Below the pieces are notes generated by a model that had not been told where the DNA came from, did not search any database, and worked only from the letters and a program-made list of their open reading frames with translations. Positions 1-8,173 of a DNA stretch of 64,000 nucleotides are shown here, in pieces. This DNA comes from Dongia_B sp035539075 (lineage in GTDB: Bacteria; Pseudomonadota; Alphaproteobacteria; Dongiales; Dongiaceae), in the NCBI GenBank assembly GCA_035539075.1, contig DATLJB010000174.1, positions 1 through 64,000 of the forward strand, given 5' to 3'. The first letter of the stretch is position 1. Each line of letters begins with the position of its first letter. The translations under genes were made by a program, and so were the position numbers.

Positions 1-1303
1 CCATCATGGTCTGATTCGTCATCTCCAGGACAACCCGCTGGCCTTCGCTCACCATAAGCGGCCGATGATTTGCCCAGGTCAGGCCATTGATCGACCAGAC
101 GTAGGGCTCCATGGATCCGGTCAAAGCGACCTTGTGGGTGACATCCACAGTGCGGGGGGTAAGCGGCTGCAGTGCCCGCAACGTTGCTTCCAGCGTTAAG
201 TCAAGGATACCGCCCTTCTGAGAGCCGGTACTGGCTATTTTCGTGATGTTTGCGCCTGGTGACGCAAGGATGATACCCGTTTGAGCGAAGTCACCTTCCC
301 GTTGAGCCAAGATGGGAAAGGCTCCCGAGCCAGGCAGATCGATTAGAACATCGAGCCGCTGCCCCATCGAAACGCCGAACCGGTTCCCCTTGATCGGCTT
401 GACGGGATTGCCATCCACGGCGATCAACTCGCCGGATAATTCTCCGAGATTGAGGGTGAACGCCGTGGACGTGGCTCCATTGATCAGACGTAGGCGGACG
501 CGTCCATTGCGTTCGATCTGGACAATCTGCGGGTCCTCCAGTGTCCGGTCGTTGGCAAGATACGCATCGTAGTCAACGTCATTCAGATCCATTTGCATAG
601 ACCCTGACATCGAGCCTGTGGGCGTCTGACTTGGTTGCGTGCTTGGCGACGACCCGCCAGACATGTCCATGCCCGGCATGTTCATGTTACCAGCTCCAGA
701 CATATCCATGCCTTGCATGTTCATGCCTTGAGCAGCAGCGGAACCTTTACCTTTGGTCAAGCTAGCCAGCAGATCGGCCGGGTTCTTGAAAGTGAAGTCA
801 TGAAGCAGAACGGTAACCTCTTGGAGATCCGCCGCCATATCCTCTTTGCTGCGCACGATCAGTGGCGCAGCCATCAGCAACTGCTCCTGAAGGCCGTGAT
901 GCGAATGCATCCAGTGCGTGCCTGTCTGTGGGGCGAAATCATATGAAGCCGACTTCCCTGTTGGTATGAGGGGCCGCTTCGCATCTGCGACACCATCCTG
1001 AAGGTAGGGCGGCGTCATGCCATGCCAGTGAATGACAGCGTCCTCGCCTGCCTGATTTTGCAACATCACATTGAACCGCTCACCTGGCTCCAGGAAAAGG
1101 CCTGGCTCGCCGTTGGCGCGAAGGATTCCAAAGACCTTAGCGGACTTTCCAAGGACTTCCAGATTGCGCTGCACGATCCGCAGTTCGGTCGGCGCCGCTG
1201 CCTCGGCTAAGCTCTGAAAGGAAGGGAAAGCAGAGACTAAACCTGCTGCCGCTGTTGCAGTTGAATACGCAAGAAAGTTGCGTCTTGATAGATTCCGATT
1301 CAT
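1..1303 (-). CDS. copA: CopA-type periplasmic multicopper oxidase (partial, C-terminus outside window)
   Basis: Translating the minus strand from the ATG at 1303 gives about 434 residues with no stop before the window edge, so the C-terminal copper-binding end is missing. The N-terminus carries a twin-arginine signal (SRRNFL, then a hydrophobic stretch), so the folded protein should be exported to the periplasm. The first cupredoxin domain has HWHGM and HWMHSHHGLQEQ, the type 2/type 3 copper histidine motifs. A Met-rich linker (repeats such as GMDMSG and NMNMPGMDM) lies between domains, typical of copper-resistance CopA/PcoA oxidases, which oxidise Cu(I) in the periplasm. An AGGA element sits about 8 bases before the ATG. 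Family call is firm; the gene symbol follows the plasmid-type copper oxidase, not the P-type ATPase of the same name. Confidence 0.9.
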   Translation of the reverse strand, partial: MNRNLSRRNFLAYSTATAAAGLVSAFPSFQSLAEAAAPTELRIVQRNLEVLGKSAKVFGILRANGEPGLFLEPGERFNVMLQNQAGEDAVIHWHGMTPPYLQDGVADAKRPLIPTGKSASYDFAPQTGTHWMHSHHGLQEQLLMAAPLIVRSKEDMAADLQEVTVLLHDFTFKNPADLLASLTKGKGSAAAQGMNMQGMDMSGAGNMNMPGMDMSGGSSPSTQPSQTPTGSMSGSMQMDLNDVDYDAYLANDRTLEDPQIVQIERNGRVRLRLINGATSTAFTLNLGELSGELIAVDGNPVKPIKGNRFGVSMGQRLDVLIDLPGSGAFPILAQREGDFAQTGIILASPGANITKIASTGSQKGGILDLTLEATLRALQPLTPRTVDVTHKVALTGSMEPYVWSINGLTWANHRPLMVSEGQRVVLEMTNQTMM

Positions 1304-1416
1304 GGAGTGTTCCTATTCATCTGACAAGTCCGAAGGCGCGTTCTAGCGCCCTCGCGATATTGGATAGATGCGTCGCTCCGCGTTCACATCGGAGCCGAGC
1401 GATCAAACCGACTATG

Positions 1417-1821
1417 TCAAATGGATAGACGCGGAGGGCGTGGCGTAGGAGCCGGATGTAAACCGCGCTCGCTCGTCGCTGTGGCTGTTGGCTCAATGGT
1501 CAGAGCCAGGCCAAGAGCGGGCACTGCAAAACTCGGCGACTCCAGCATCTGAACGGAGGGACAAGACGTTCCGAAGCAGCAGTTGGCCTTCTGGACCGGG
1601 GATTGATTGCATTCCCCCGATTTCGCGCTTCCGACGTCCTGCATCGCATTTTGCTGACCCATCCCCGGCTGAAGTTCGCTCGAACAGCCGGGAACGGCGT
1701 GCATTCCTCCGTGAGATGCGTCAGCCATTGCGGCTTCCATCATAGGCAGCAGGGCAAATGCCACCGTAACGAGCACGGCGGTCAATGTCCTGAGAAGATG
1801 TGAAGCAGTGAAGGGCATCAT
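1417..1821 (-). CDS. Small secreted Cys/Met-containing hypothetical protein
   Basis: A 134-residue protein with an N-terminal signal or membrane segment (LLRTLTAVLVTVAFALLPMM) followed by a short His/Met-containing stretch and four to five cysteines, including a CC pair (NCCFGTSC). It ends in a Pro-rich tail (PAPTPRPPRLS). I do not recognise a named domain. Its position directly upstream of the CopA-type oxidase on the same strand, with Cys, Met and His residues in the exported part, suggests a periplasmic metal-binding or copper-cluster accessory protein, but that is inference. Either of two adjacent ATG codons could be the start. A plus-strand ORF covers the same bases but lacks a signal and any recognisable motif. 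Confidence 0.6.
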   Translation of the reverse strand: MMPFTASHLLRTLTAVLVTVAFALLPMMEAAMADASHGGMHAVPGCSSELQPGMGQQNAMQDVGSAKSGECNQSPVQKANCCFGTSCPSVQMLESPSFAVPALGLALTIEPTATATSERGLHPAPTPRPPRLSI

Positions 1822-1856
1822 GCAATCCCTGTTACACCCTGAAGATAGGTGCAGCC

Positions 1857-1870
1857 TTGATCTAGCTCAA
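1857..1870 (-). promoter_or_regulatory. Possible FNR/FixK-type box
   Basis: The sequence ttgatctagctcaa matches the TTGAT-N4-ATCAA consensus of FNR/FixK regulators at nine of ten defined positions. It lies about 36 bases upstream of the minus-strand start at 1821. Oxygen-responsive control of the small secreted protein is possible; a single near-match site is weak evidence. Confidence 0.3.
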
Positions 1871-1971
1871 TACCATAGCGCAGCGTGACATCATTCTGCG
1901 CGGTCTTCATGAAGGAGCTGAGATAACTCCTATTGGGCGACGCAGGTTAAGCCTTCGCAGTCCGGAGGCTA

Positions 1972-2448
1972 TCAGTTACCCATAGTTCCTTGGGCATTTT
2001 TTGAAATTTGTTCCTGAAAGTTGCGCTGCTTTTCGGGCCAAGTGCTTTTAATGAAGGCAATCGTTGCCTTAATTTGGTCGTCGGAGAGCGTCGCTTCAAA
2101 GGACGGCATATCAGTTTTGTAATCTTTTCCGGCAAACGCCTGGACCCCGTTCTTAACGATCTTGAAAAGATCAGCGTCGCTGTGATGCCAAGTGTGGCCA
2201 GTTGCATCATGGGGCGGAGCTGGGAGCTTTCCGTCAGGCTTGCGTTGCATCCAGTTAGGCTGACCTTCCAATTTGATGCCATGGCAACTGGCGCACCGCT
2301 GACTATATAGGTCCTTGCCCATGGCGATCACGCCAGCATCGATTTCTATATAAGTCGGTGCCTGCCTCGCCTGCCACGCGATCTGGGTACCTATAATTGC
2401 CAAGGCACCAAGAGAGACCGCAATGGCGACGGCATGGCTTCTTTTCAT
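1972..2448 (-). CDS. Membrane-anchored or periplasmic c-type cytochrome
   Basis: A 158-residue protein if started at the ATG at 2448; an in-frame upstream ATG at 2484 adds 12 residues that push the signal inward, so I prefer the shorter form. The N-terminus is a signal or anchor (AVAIAVSLGALAIIGTQIAW). The single haem-attachment motif CASCH sits near residue 52, and a distal Met (DMPSF) near residue 113 is the likely sixth ligand. This is a class I mono-haem cytochrome that transfers electrons in the periplasm. Similar cytochromes often accompany copper oxidase clusters, where they may serve as redox partners; that role is inferred from position only. Confidence 0.85.
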   Translation of the reverse strand: MKRSHAVAIAVSLGALAIIGTQIAWQARQAPTYIEIDAGVIAMGKDLYSQRCASCHGIKLEGQPNWMQRKPDGKLPAPPHDATGHTWHHSDADLFKIVKNGVQAFAGKDYKTDMPSFEATLSDDQIKATIAFIKSTWPEKQRNFQEQISKNAQGTMGN

Positions 2449-2556
2449 TGGGAAACGGGCTTTCTGGCGTTCAAGGGAAATCACGAACTTGAAAACATCA
2501 CTGTCGAAGTTCTCATGATGTCATTCTGAGCTACCCGGCGAGCCTACGTCCAGGCC

Positions 2557-2587
2557 TTGACCTTCCCTCTGTGGGAAGCCTTAAAGT
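2557..2587 (+). promoter_or_regulatory. CueR-like MerR-family promoter
   Basis: A ttgacc -35 element and a taaagt -10-like element are separated by exactly 19 bases, the over-long spacer typical of MerR-family activated promoters. The spacer carries the dyad CTTCCctctgtgGGAAG, matching the ACCTTCC..GGAAGG operators known for copper-sensing CueR. It faces the plus-strand genes at 2650 and 3127. No cueR gene is present in the window, so the regulator would act in trans. Confidence 0.65.
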
Positions 2588-2649
2588 GCCATGCCCTCCA
2601 GGAATGAGAGAGCATTTTCGTCGCTCATTTGCGCTGCTCGACGACACGT

Positions 2650-2994
2650 ATGACACTAGTAGCCACCGGACAAATAAAGAGACTGCTGGTTCCGCTCACC
2701 ATTCTTCTGGTGACTCTGATGGTCTGGTGTAACGTGGCCGATGCGTTTATGGATGCCCACGCTGACACCGCAGGTACAATCCAGATGAGTGATGCGGGCG
2801 TCAAGCCGGTGTCCATAAAGGAGCACCGGGGCGTACATGGTCAATGCTCGACGCCCTGGAACACCCGTCAGGCGGCAGCGTTTAACTCGCCTGCAGCAGG
2901 TGAGCGAAGTCCTTATCGCCTGCCACCCGACGCATGGACGGTCTCTCACGGAATAGAACCCGAAATCCATCCCCCGGCATCTATTCAACTTTGA
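2650..2994 (+). CDS. Hypothetical secreted or membrane protein behind a CueR-like promoter
   Basis: A 114-residue ORF starting at the ATG at 2650 (an in-frame ATG at 2629 adds seven residues). It has a hydrophobic N-terminal segment (LLVPLTILLVTLMVWCNVADAF) typical of a signal peptide or single membrane anchor. The rest is short and low in recognisable motifs, with a Pro-rich C-terminus. No family recognised. Support for it as a real gene is positional: it lies about 60 bases downstream of the 19-bp-spacer promoter. An opposite-strand ORF overlaps it but lacks a signal or promoter. If expressed, it is probably a small copper-induced envelope protein. Confidence 0.45.
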   Translation: MTLVATGQIKRLLVPLTILLVTLMVWCNVADAFMDAHADTAGTIQMSDAGVKPVSIKEHRGVHGQCSTPWNTRQAAAFNSPAAGERSPYRLPPDAWTVSHGIEPEIHPPASIQL

Positions 2995-3126
2995 GCGCGT
3001 CCAGCGGTCACGCTTTGCTGCGCAGCCACAGATCTATGCAAACCGACGAACGCTCTGCGTCCGTTAAATATTGGCGCGCGACCGGCTCGAAACGCCGCTC
3101 GTGCAGCATTACCACTGAGAACATTC

Positions 3127-4932
3127 GTGAGATTCCACGAACAGCCGAAAATCAGGCGCGTCTTTAGTCGAAGAGCGATGTTAATGGCAGGCGGCCAGCT
3201 CGCGTTACTTGGCGGCTTGGTCAGCCGTATGTATTACCTGCAGGTTGTCGAGCGCGACAAATACCAAGCACTGTCCGACAAGAACCGAATTAATCTCCGG
3301 GTGCTTCCGCCAAGGCGAGGCTTGGTGCTGGATCGCTACGGCACACCTATTGCTGACAACACTCCGACTTATCGAGTGGAAATCACCGCCGAGCAAGCGG
3401 CGGATGTCGACGATGTGCTCCAACACCTGACAGAACTCACGCCTCTAACAGAAGGGCAAGCTGCGAGAGTTGCAACCAAACTCAAGCATCAGCGACCGTT
3501 TATTCCTGTAGTGGTCGTCGAAGAGCTGTCAATGGAAGACATCTCGAAGGTGGAATTGAACTTGCCGGACCTACTGGGTGTGTCTGTGCAAATGGACGAG
3601 AAGAGAGACTACCCTTATGGGGGGATCGCCTCACACATTCTTGGCTATGTCGCCAGCCCATCCGAAGAAGACGTCGCCAACAATCCATCGCTTGCGACGC
3701 CAGGTCTGCGAAATGGGAAGGCCGGGCTCGAAAAGCAATACGAAGAGCTGCTGTTAGGTGAGGCTGGTACGGCGCAGGAGGAAGTCAACGCAAGCGGACG
3801 GGTGATGCGACAGCTCGGTCGGCAAGAAGCAAAATCAGGTTCGAATCTGACGACAACACTGGATGTGAGGTTGCAATCATTTGCCCACCAGCGCTTAGTC
3901 AGCCAGCTCTCTGGCGCTGCAGTGGTGCTGGATGTGGAATCAGGTGCAATTCTCGCGATGGCATCCGCGCCGGGTTATGATCCGTCGGCCTTCTATCACG
4001 GAATTAGCGCAGACTACTGGCGCCGTCTGACAAGCGACGAATTCCAGCCGCTGACGAATAAGGCAATTTCTGGCCAGTATGCACCAGGTTCGACGTTCAA
4101 ACCGATTACAGCCCTGGCAATTCTGAAGGCGGGAATAGATCCGGCAGCAGAGGTCATGTGTTCAGGTGTCTATACTCTCGGCAACGCCAAATTTCACTGC
4201 TGGAAGAAGGGTGGTCATGGTCGCGTATCGATGGTCAGCGCCATTCAGCACTCATGCGACGTCTACTTTTACGAGATGGCTAGGCGTATCGGAATCGATG
4301 CTGTTGCGGAGATGGCCAAGCGCTTTGGCCTGGGCCAAATTACTGGTGTCGACCTGCCTAGCGAACGCTCAGGGCTCATCCCGTCTACCGGCTGGAAGCG
4401 AGCCGCACTGGGTGCACCTTGGCAGCAAGGCGAGACGTTGGTGTCTGCCATCGGGCAAGGCTACGTCCTTGCAACGCCGCTTCAGCTTGCGACCATGGCT
4501 GCACAGTTGGCAAACGGCGGACGCCGAATTACACCGTACTTCGTGTTGCCGCAAGAAGGGCAGCAAGCAAACGGAGAAATTGGCATCGACCCTCGCTGGC
4601 TTGAAATCGTGACTGGAGGAATGAATCTGGTGACGAATGATCGCCAAGGAACAGCCTTTGCCGCTCGCATTGATATTCCTGGGATGGAAATGGCCGGAAA
4701 GTCTGGCACATCCCAAGTGCGCCGCATCTCATTAGCCGAACGTAGGGCGGGCGTAATTAAGAACGAGGATTTGCCCTGGTCCCGGCGAGATCATGCGCTC
4801 TTCATCGCATTCGCACCGGTTGCGGCGCCAAAATATGCCTGTGCGGTCGTTGTGGAACACGGTGGGGGAGGTTCGGCGGTGGCGGCGCCGATAGCAAGGG
4901 ACATCCTGGTGGACTGTCAAACAAAGAAATAA
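3127..4932 (+). CDS. mrdA: Penicillin-binding protein 2 (peptidoglycan transpeptidase)
   Basis: A 601-residue class B penicillin-binding protein starting at a GTG. It has an N-terminal membrane anchor (about residues 17-38), a dimerisation or pedestal domain with the conserved PPRRGLVLDR segment near 61-70, and a transpeptidase domain with all three active-site motifs: S322-T-F-K325, S376-C-D378 and K525-S-G-T528. It cross-links peptidoglycan during cell elongation, normally with RodA. The chromosomal gene usually sits with mreBCD and rodA; here none of these is adjacent and the gene follows a CueR-like promoter. It is therefore likely an accessory copy acquired with the copper cluster. The coding frame is intact and of normal length. 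Confidence 0.93.
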   Translation: MRFHEQPKIRRVFSRRAMLMAGGQLALLGGLVSRMYYLQVVERDKYQALSDKNRINLRVLPPRRGLVLDRYGTPIADNTPTYRVEITAEQAADVDDVLQHLTELTPLTEGQAARVATKLKHQRPFIPVVVVEELSMEDISKVELNLPDLLGVSVQMDEKRDYPYGGIASHILGYVASPSEEDVANNPSLATPGLRNGKAGLEKQYEELLLGEAGTAQEEVNASGRVMRQLGRQEAKSGSNLTTTLDVRLQSFAHQRLVSQLSGAAVVLDVESGAILAMASAPGYDPSAFYHGISADYWRRLTSDEFQPLTNKAISGQYAPGSTFKPITALAILKAGIDPAAEVMCSGVYTLGNAKFHCWKKGGHGRVSMVSAIQHSCDVYFYEMARRIGIDAVAEMAKRFGLGQITGVDLPSERSGLIPSTGWKRAALGAPWQQGETLVSAIGQGYVLATPLQLATMAAQLANGGRRITPYFVLPQEGQQANGEIGIDPRWLEIVTGGMNLVTNDRQGTAFAARIDIPGMEMAGKSGTSQVRRISLAERRAGVIKNEDLPWSRRDHALFIAFAPVAAPKYACAVVVEHGGGGSAVAAPIARDILVDCQTKK

Positions 4933-4948
4933 TCTATCCGCCTGGCGA

Positions 4949-5614
4949 TCAGTACTCCCCAGGGCATGACGTGCGGCACGGAAGCAACACTTTGTAGAAG
5001 GCGCTGGTAACGATACCTAGGGTGATCAGGCTTCCAATATGCTCTGTGATCATTTCCGGCATTAAAGTGGATGCGTGAAAGAGCGCCAAACGCAACATTA
5101 CCACGGCGAAACTAGCGCTGGCTAAACCGGCCAGAACCGCACTTCGGCGTGCCAGAAGTGGTGCTGCCCGCCTCAGCATCACCGTCAACATGATCATGGG
5201 CAGAAGGGAAAAGCTGATCAGAAGTAGCACACAACTTCTGGCTGGCATGAAGTCCAATACCGACAACGGATGTCCAGGCATCTCCGACCACAGTCCGACA
5301 GCGAGAAGGCCAAGCCACGCGGCCAAAAATGGCACTGGTAGGTATGACACCCACAGTGGCCGATCAGGCTTGCTGGCCGAGAAAGCGCCGAACGCAGAAA
5401 TCACGGATGTCATTGCCGCAACCCCCATTTCCCATCGCTCGAACCGTATGTTTAACGTCCCTAAGGTGTCTGACCGTGCCAGCCCTAAGAGGAGCGAAAC
5501 GGATGCCAGAAGCAACGGGATCAGCCAATAGATTGTCCGGCACGTCGAGCCTGGTAGCCGCCGTACAGGGCGGAGGTCCGCAGCAAGGTTTTCTATCAAC
5601 ACATCTGTCCTCAT
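4949..5614 (-). CDS. NrsF/DUF1109-type membrane anti-sigma factor
   Basis: A 221-residue protein with about six predicted membrane segments and a short cytoplasmic N-terminus (MRTDVLIENLAADLRPVRRL), the layout of the DUF1109/NrsF family. These proteins bind and silence a partner ECF sigma factor encoded just upstream in the same operon. Here the upstream neighbour is a beta-propeller gene and no sigma factor is seen in the window, so it is an orphan or its partner was lost. A GAGG element lies about 8 bases before the ATG. Family assignment rests on overall pattern, not on a catalytic motif. Confidence 0.7.
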   Translation of the reverse strand: MRTDVLIENLAADLRPVRRLPGSTCRTIYWLIPLLLASVSLLLGLARSDTLGTLNIRFERWEMGVAAMTSVISAFGAFSASKPDRPLWVSYLPVPFLAAWLGLLAVGLWSEMPGHPLSVLDFMPARSCVLLLISFSLLPMIMLTVMLRRAAPLLARRSAVLAGLASASFAVVMLRLALFHASTLMPEMITEHIGSLITLGIVTSAFYKVLLPCRTSCPGEY

Positions 5615-5660
5615 GGGCGAGTACCTCAGTCAGATCAGAAGCGCCAGCAATCGCCGAATT

Positions 5661-6827
5661 TTACCGCATATTGCCGGTGTGTCCCAGGGAATAACGCCCT
5701 GGCTGCGGCCAAACCGTTAGGCCGTGCGGCTCCATGCCGACATGAATTACCTTGACGCTCCCAGTATCGGTATCGATGGCGTATACGACGTCGTCATAAC
5801 GGCCGGACAGCCAAAGGTATTTACCGTCGGCACTCACGTTGCCCATGTCCGGGCTCCCCCCGCCAGGGATCGGCCAATTGCCAACAATGCTCCGGCTGCC
5901 GAAATCGATAATCGAGACGCTGCCTTTGCCCAACGGCTTCCCATGGATCTGGTCGGTCCCCCGATTGGCGACATATAGCTTGCTTCCATCACGGCTAGGG
6001 TAGAGGCCATGGGCGCCGACGCCCGTAGCAATGAATCCAATCTTAGCGAAGCTGTTCCCGTCGATCAGGTGCACGCCGCCGGCCTTCATGTCCGCGACAT
6101 AAAAGACCTTGCCATCAGGCGAAACTCTGATGTCCTGCGGCATCCCCTTCTTTTCGAGCTGCAGATAGCCGAGCACTTTTCGGTTGACCATGTCAATCTT
6201 CGCGAGGCCGCCATCGAACTCGCACGTGAAGATCACGTACTTGCCGTCAATCGAGAAGTCCGCGTGGTTGATGCCCTTGCACTTGGGAACATCCAGACTC
6301 GATTTTAATGCCATCGTATGCGGATCGCGAAAGTCGAGCCGCGCATGCGCTTCCGCAACCACGATGGCCTCTTGGCCATCCGGTGTGAAGTACATGTTGT
6401 AGGGGTCATCGACCATCACCGCTTGGCCAGGTTTGCCCGTCTTAGGATCAATCGGCGTTAAGCTGCCATCTGTCCGGCCCTCAGCGTTATTTGCGACCCA
6501 GAGTGTCTGCAGATCCCAAGAGGGAACGACATGCTGCGGGCTGCGGCCGACAGGAAATTTGTCCACTACAGTGAAGTTGGTTGGGTCGATGACGTAAACA
6601 TTGTTCGAGCGCAAGTCAGGAACATAGACGCGAGAAAGTGCGCCTTGAACTGCAGGGTTGAAGTGATTGGCGCCCGCGTCGCCATAAAGGTTCTTGTCAT
6701 CGGTTACAGTTGGCATTCCAGGAAAGACGGATGTCAGCGGTTCAGCATCCGAGGCCTCGGCGATAAAAAGACTCGAGAGGACAATCGCTAACGCGGATAC
6801 CAAGTGCAATGACCGTTTGTGAGACAT
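5661..6827 (-). CDS. Secreted YncE-like beta-propeller protein (YVTN repeat family)
   Basis: A 388-residue protein with a Sec signal peptide (hydrophobic core to about residue 27) followed by repeated blades containing patterns such as RVYVPDLRSNNVYVID, KVFYVADMKAGGVHLID and KLYVANRGTDQ. These are typical of 40-residue YVTN/lactonase-like propeller repeats. Proteins of this type are periplasmic binding or scaffold proteins; the specific ligand cannot be read from sequence. The gene lies 36 bases downstream of the creatininase-like gene on the same strand and just ahead of the NrsF gene, so the three probably form one transcript. Confidence 0.85.
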   Translation of the reverse strand: MSHKRSLHLVSALAIVLSSLFIAEASDAEPLTSVFPGMPTVTDDKNLYGDAGANHFNPAVQGALSRVYVPDLRSNNVYVIDPTNFTVVDKFPVGRSPQHVVPSWDLQTLWVANNAEGRTDGSLTPIDPKTGKPGQAVMVDDPYNMYFTPDGQEAIVVAEAHARLDFRDPHTMALKSSLDVPKCKGINHADFSIDGKYVIFTCEFDGGLAKIDMVNRKVLGYLQLEKKGMPQDIRVSPDGKVFYVADMKAGGVHLIDGNSFAKIGFIATGVGAHGLYPSRDGSKLYVANRGTDQIHGKPLGKGSVSIIDFGSRSIVGNWPIPGGGSPDMGNVSADGKYLWLSGRYDDVVYAIDTDTGSVKVIHVGMEPHGLTVWPQPGRYSLGHTGNMR

Positions 6828-6863
6828 GAAAGCTTCCAGGATGAGATCAGAAATTGGGCAATT

Positions 6864-7679
6864 TCAGGGGTTGCCAGTGTCGCGTCGGATTGCCTGCACC
6901 GTCACGCGGACGATAGCGTCAATGCCAAGTTTTCCGAGTTCGGCAGTGGATCGTCGTGGATCGCCACCATAGACACCGTCAGCCTGGGTTGGCTTTGGTG
7001 CCGACTTCAACTCCGTCTGCCGAACCATTTGCGGCGCTACAGCGAGTTGCAGCGACGTATCAGCAAGCGCAGCATGCGTCCCGATCTCGTTGTCCTGGTA
7101 GCCCTGCTTGTGCAGGATCTCGGCGTAGCCGTCCGAACTCATCTGATAATACTCGGGAGGATTAATCGCGCGGGCAGACGAACCGGCCCATGCCTTGTTA
7201 AGTCGAGACACCGCAGTTTTGAGGTCCTTTTGGTATCCACCGTGATCGCCCAGGAACACAATATTTTTAAAGCCGTGAACCGCAAAACTATTGGCGGCCG
7301 ATTCTAAGGTTTTTTCGAATGCATCGTCTGAGACAGTGATTGTGCCCGGAAATTTCATATGCTCAGTCGGCGGGTTAAAGCCACCTTCCGGTACGTAGGC
7401 AATAACTGGAGCGATAATCGCATTTCCAAGTTCTTCAGCGATCTTCCCGGATATGATCCTGACACGCGCATTATGCTTGCCGAGAGCCACATAAGGGCCG
7501 CTTTGTTCGGTCCCGCCGATGGGTATGATGATTGTGGTCTTGCCGCCATTCACCTGGTCCCGAAGTTCTGTCCAGGTCATGTCTTCCAGGAAGACTGTGG
7601 CTGACGTTTGCGCCACAGCGACATTCGACAACAGCAGGTACGAGCCAAATACTAACGATTTGATCAGCTTGCAAAGCAT
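6864..7679 (-). CDS. Secreted creatininase-family amidohydrolase-like protein
   Basis: A 271-residue protein with an N-terminal signal peptide (cleavage near AVAQ, residue 24). The rest matches the creatininase fold: the GGTEQSGPYVALGKHN segment at residues 55-70 and GDHGG at 144-148. Creatininases are metal-dependent amide hydrolases with ligands E, H, D and H. In this protein E58, H69 and H146 are visible, but the usual EQHGPH..TD pattern reads EQSGPY..KHN. This variant belongs to an exported subgroup whose substrate I cannot name. A GAGG element precedes the ATG, and the gene leads a probable three-gene minus-strand operon. Confidence 0.8.
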   Translation of the reverse strand: MLCKLIKSLVFGSYLLLSNVAVAQTSATVFLEDMTWTELRDQVNGGKTTIIIPIGGTEQSGPYVALGKHNARVRIISGKIAEELGNAIIAPVIAYVPEGGFNPPTEHMKFPGTITVSDDAFEKTLESAANSFAVHGFKNIVFLGDHGGYQKDLKTAVSRLNKAWAGSSARAINPPEYYQMSSDGYAEILHKQGYQDNEIGTHAALADTSLQLAVAPQMVRQTELKSAPKPTQADGVYGGDPRRSTAELGKLGIDAIVRVTVQAIRRDTGNP

Positions 7680-7986
7680 GCAAAGTCCTCAAGGCGAGAG
7701 TCGAGTACCGCTTTTTGCTCCTTGAGATGATGTTCGTCCAGGAAGTTTTGAACTTGACCTTCCCTCTGTTGGAAGCCGCAGACTATCCAACTTTGCCTCT
7801 GGAAAACTCGACGGTGACCTTGGTGCGCGGACGCTTTGTGTTTCGGCGTGCGATAGGGGCTCTGGCACCAACGAGTGTTCAAACATCCGACCCGGAATCT
7901 GCCATCGAATATGCCAATGAAAGCGTTATCGTTAGGCTTTCTGGATGTGAGGAGTCGAGGTGCGAGCGACAAGTCTGTTCCCCGAT
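7680..7986. other. Intergenic stretch holding an orphan CueR-like promoter, no supported gene
   Basis: Short ORFs occur on both strands but none has a ribosome-binding site together with recognisable motifs. The only clear signal is the promoter at 7754-7784. The stretch ends where the MITE-like element begins at 7987, so a gene once driven by that promoter may have been displaced. Confidence 0.5.
7754..7784 (+). promoter_or_regulatory. Second CueR-like promoter, no gene downstream
   Basis: This repeats the ttgacc plus CTTCCctctgttGGAAG dyad found at 2557, again with 19 bases before a weak -10-like cagact. The core ttgaccttccctctgt is identical to the 2557 site. Downstream on the plus strand lie only the MITE-like element and the ISL3 transposase, so its original target gene appears lost. 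Confidence 0.5.
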
Positions 7987-8173
7987 TGTGAATCAGCGCC
8001 GAAGTGGTACCCTACTGCTGACCAGAGCCAAATTGCTGATATTATGATCACCAATTCGATCTGCGTGGGGGCGGTCGGCGCCGATCTGGACCCCATCACC
8101 TTTGGAATTTCCGTACTCACTTCAGCAGGTTAGATGGCTCTACGGTGGGGGCCTACTTCGGTGCTGGTTCACA
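7987..8173 (+). mobile_element. MITE-like element, copy A (187 bp)
   Basis: The stretch begins with TGTGAATCAGCGCCGAAGTG and ends with the imperfect inverse, so the ends read TGT...ACA with terminal inverted repeats of about 25 bases. A second copy of similar length (17449-17626, inverse orientation) aligns end to end with it at roughly three quarters identity. There is no coding capacity. The ends resemble those of IS21-type elements, so this is probably a non-autonomous derivative. It abuts the truncated aminotransferase gene and replaces that gene's last codons. Confidence 0.6.

Noticed and set aside
7715..8047. 110-codon plus-strand ORF
   Set aside because: Runs through the CueR-like promoter and into the MITE-like element; no motif or ribosome-binding site.
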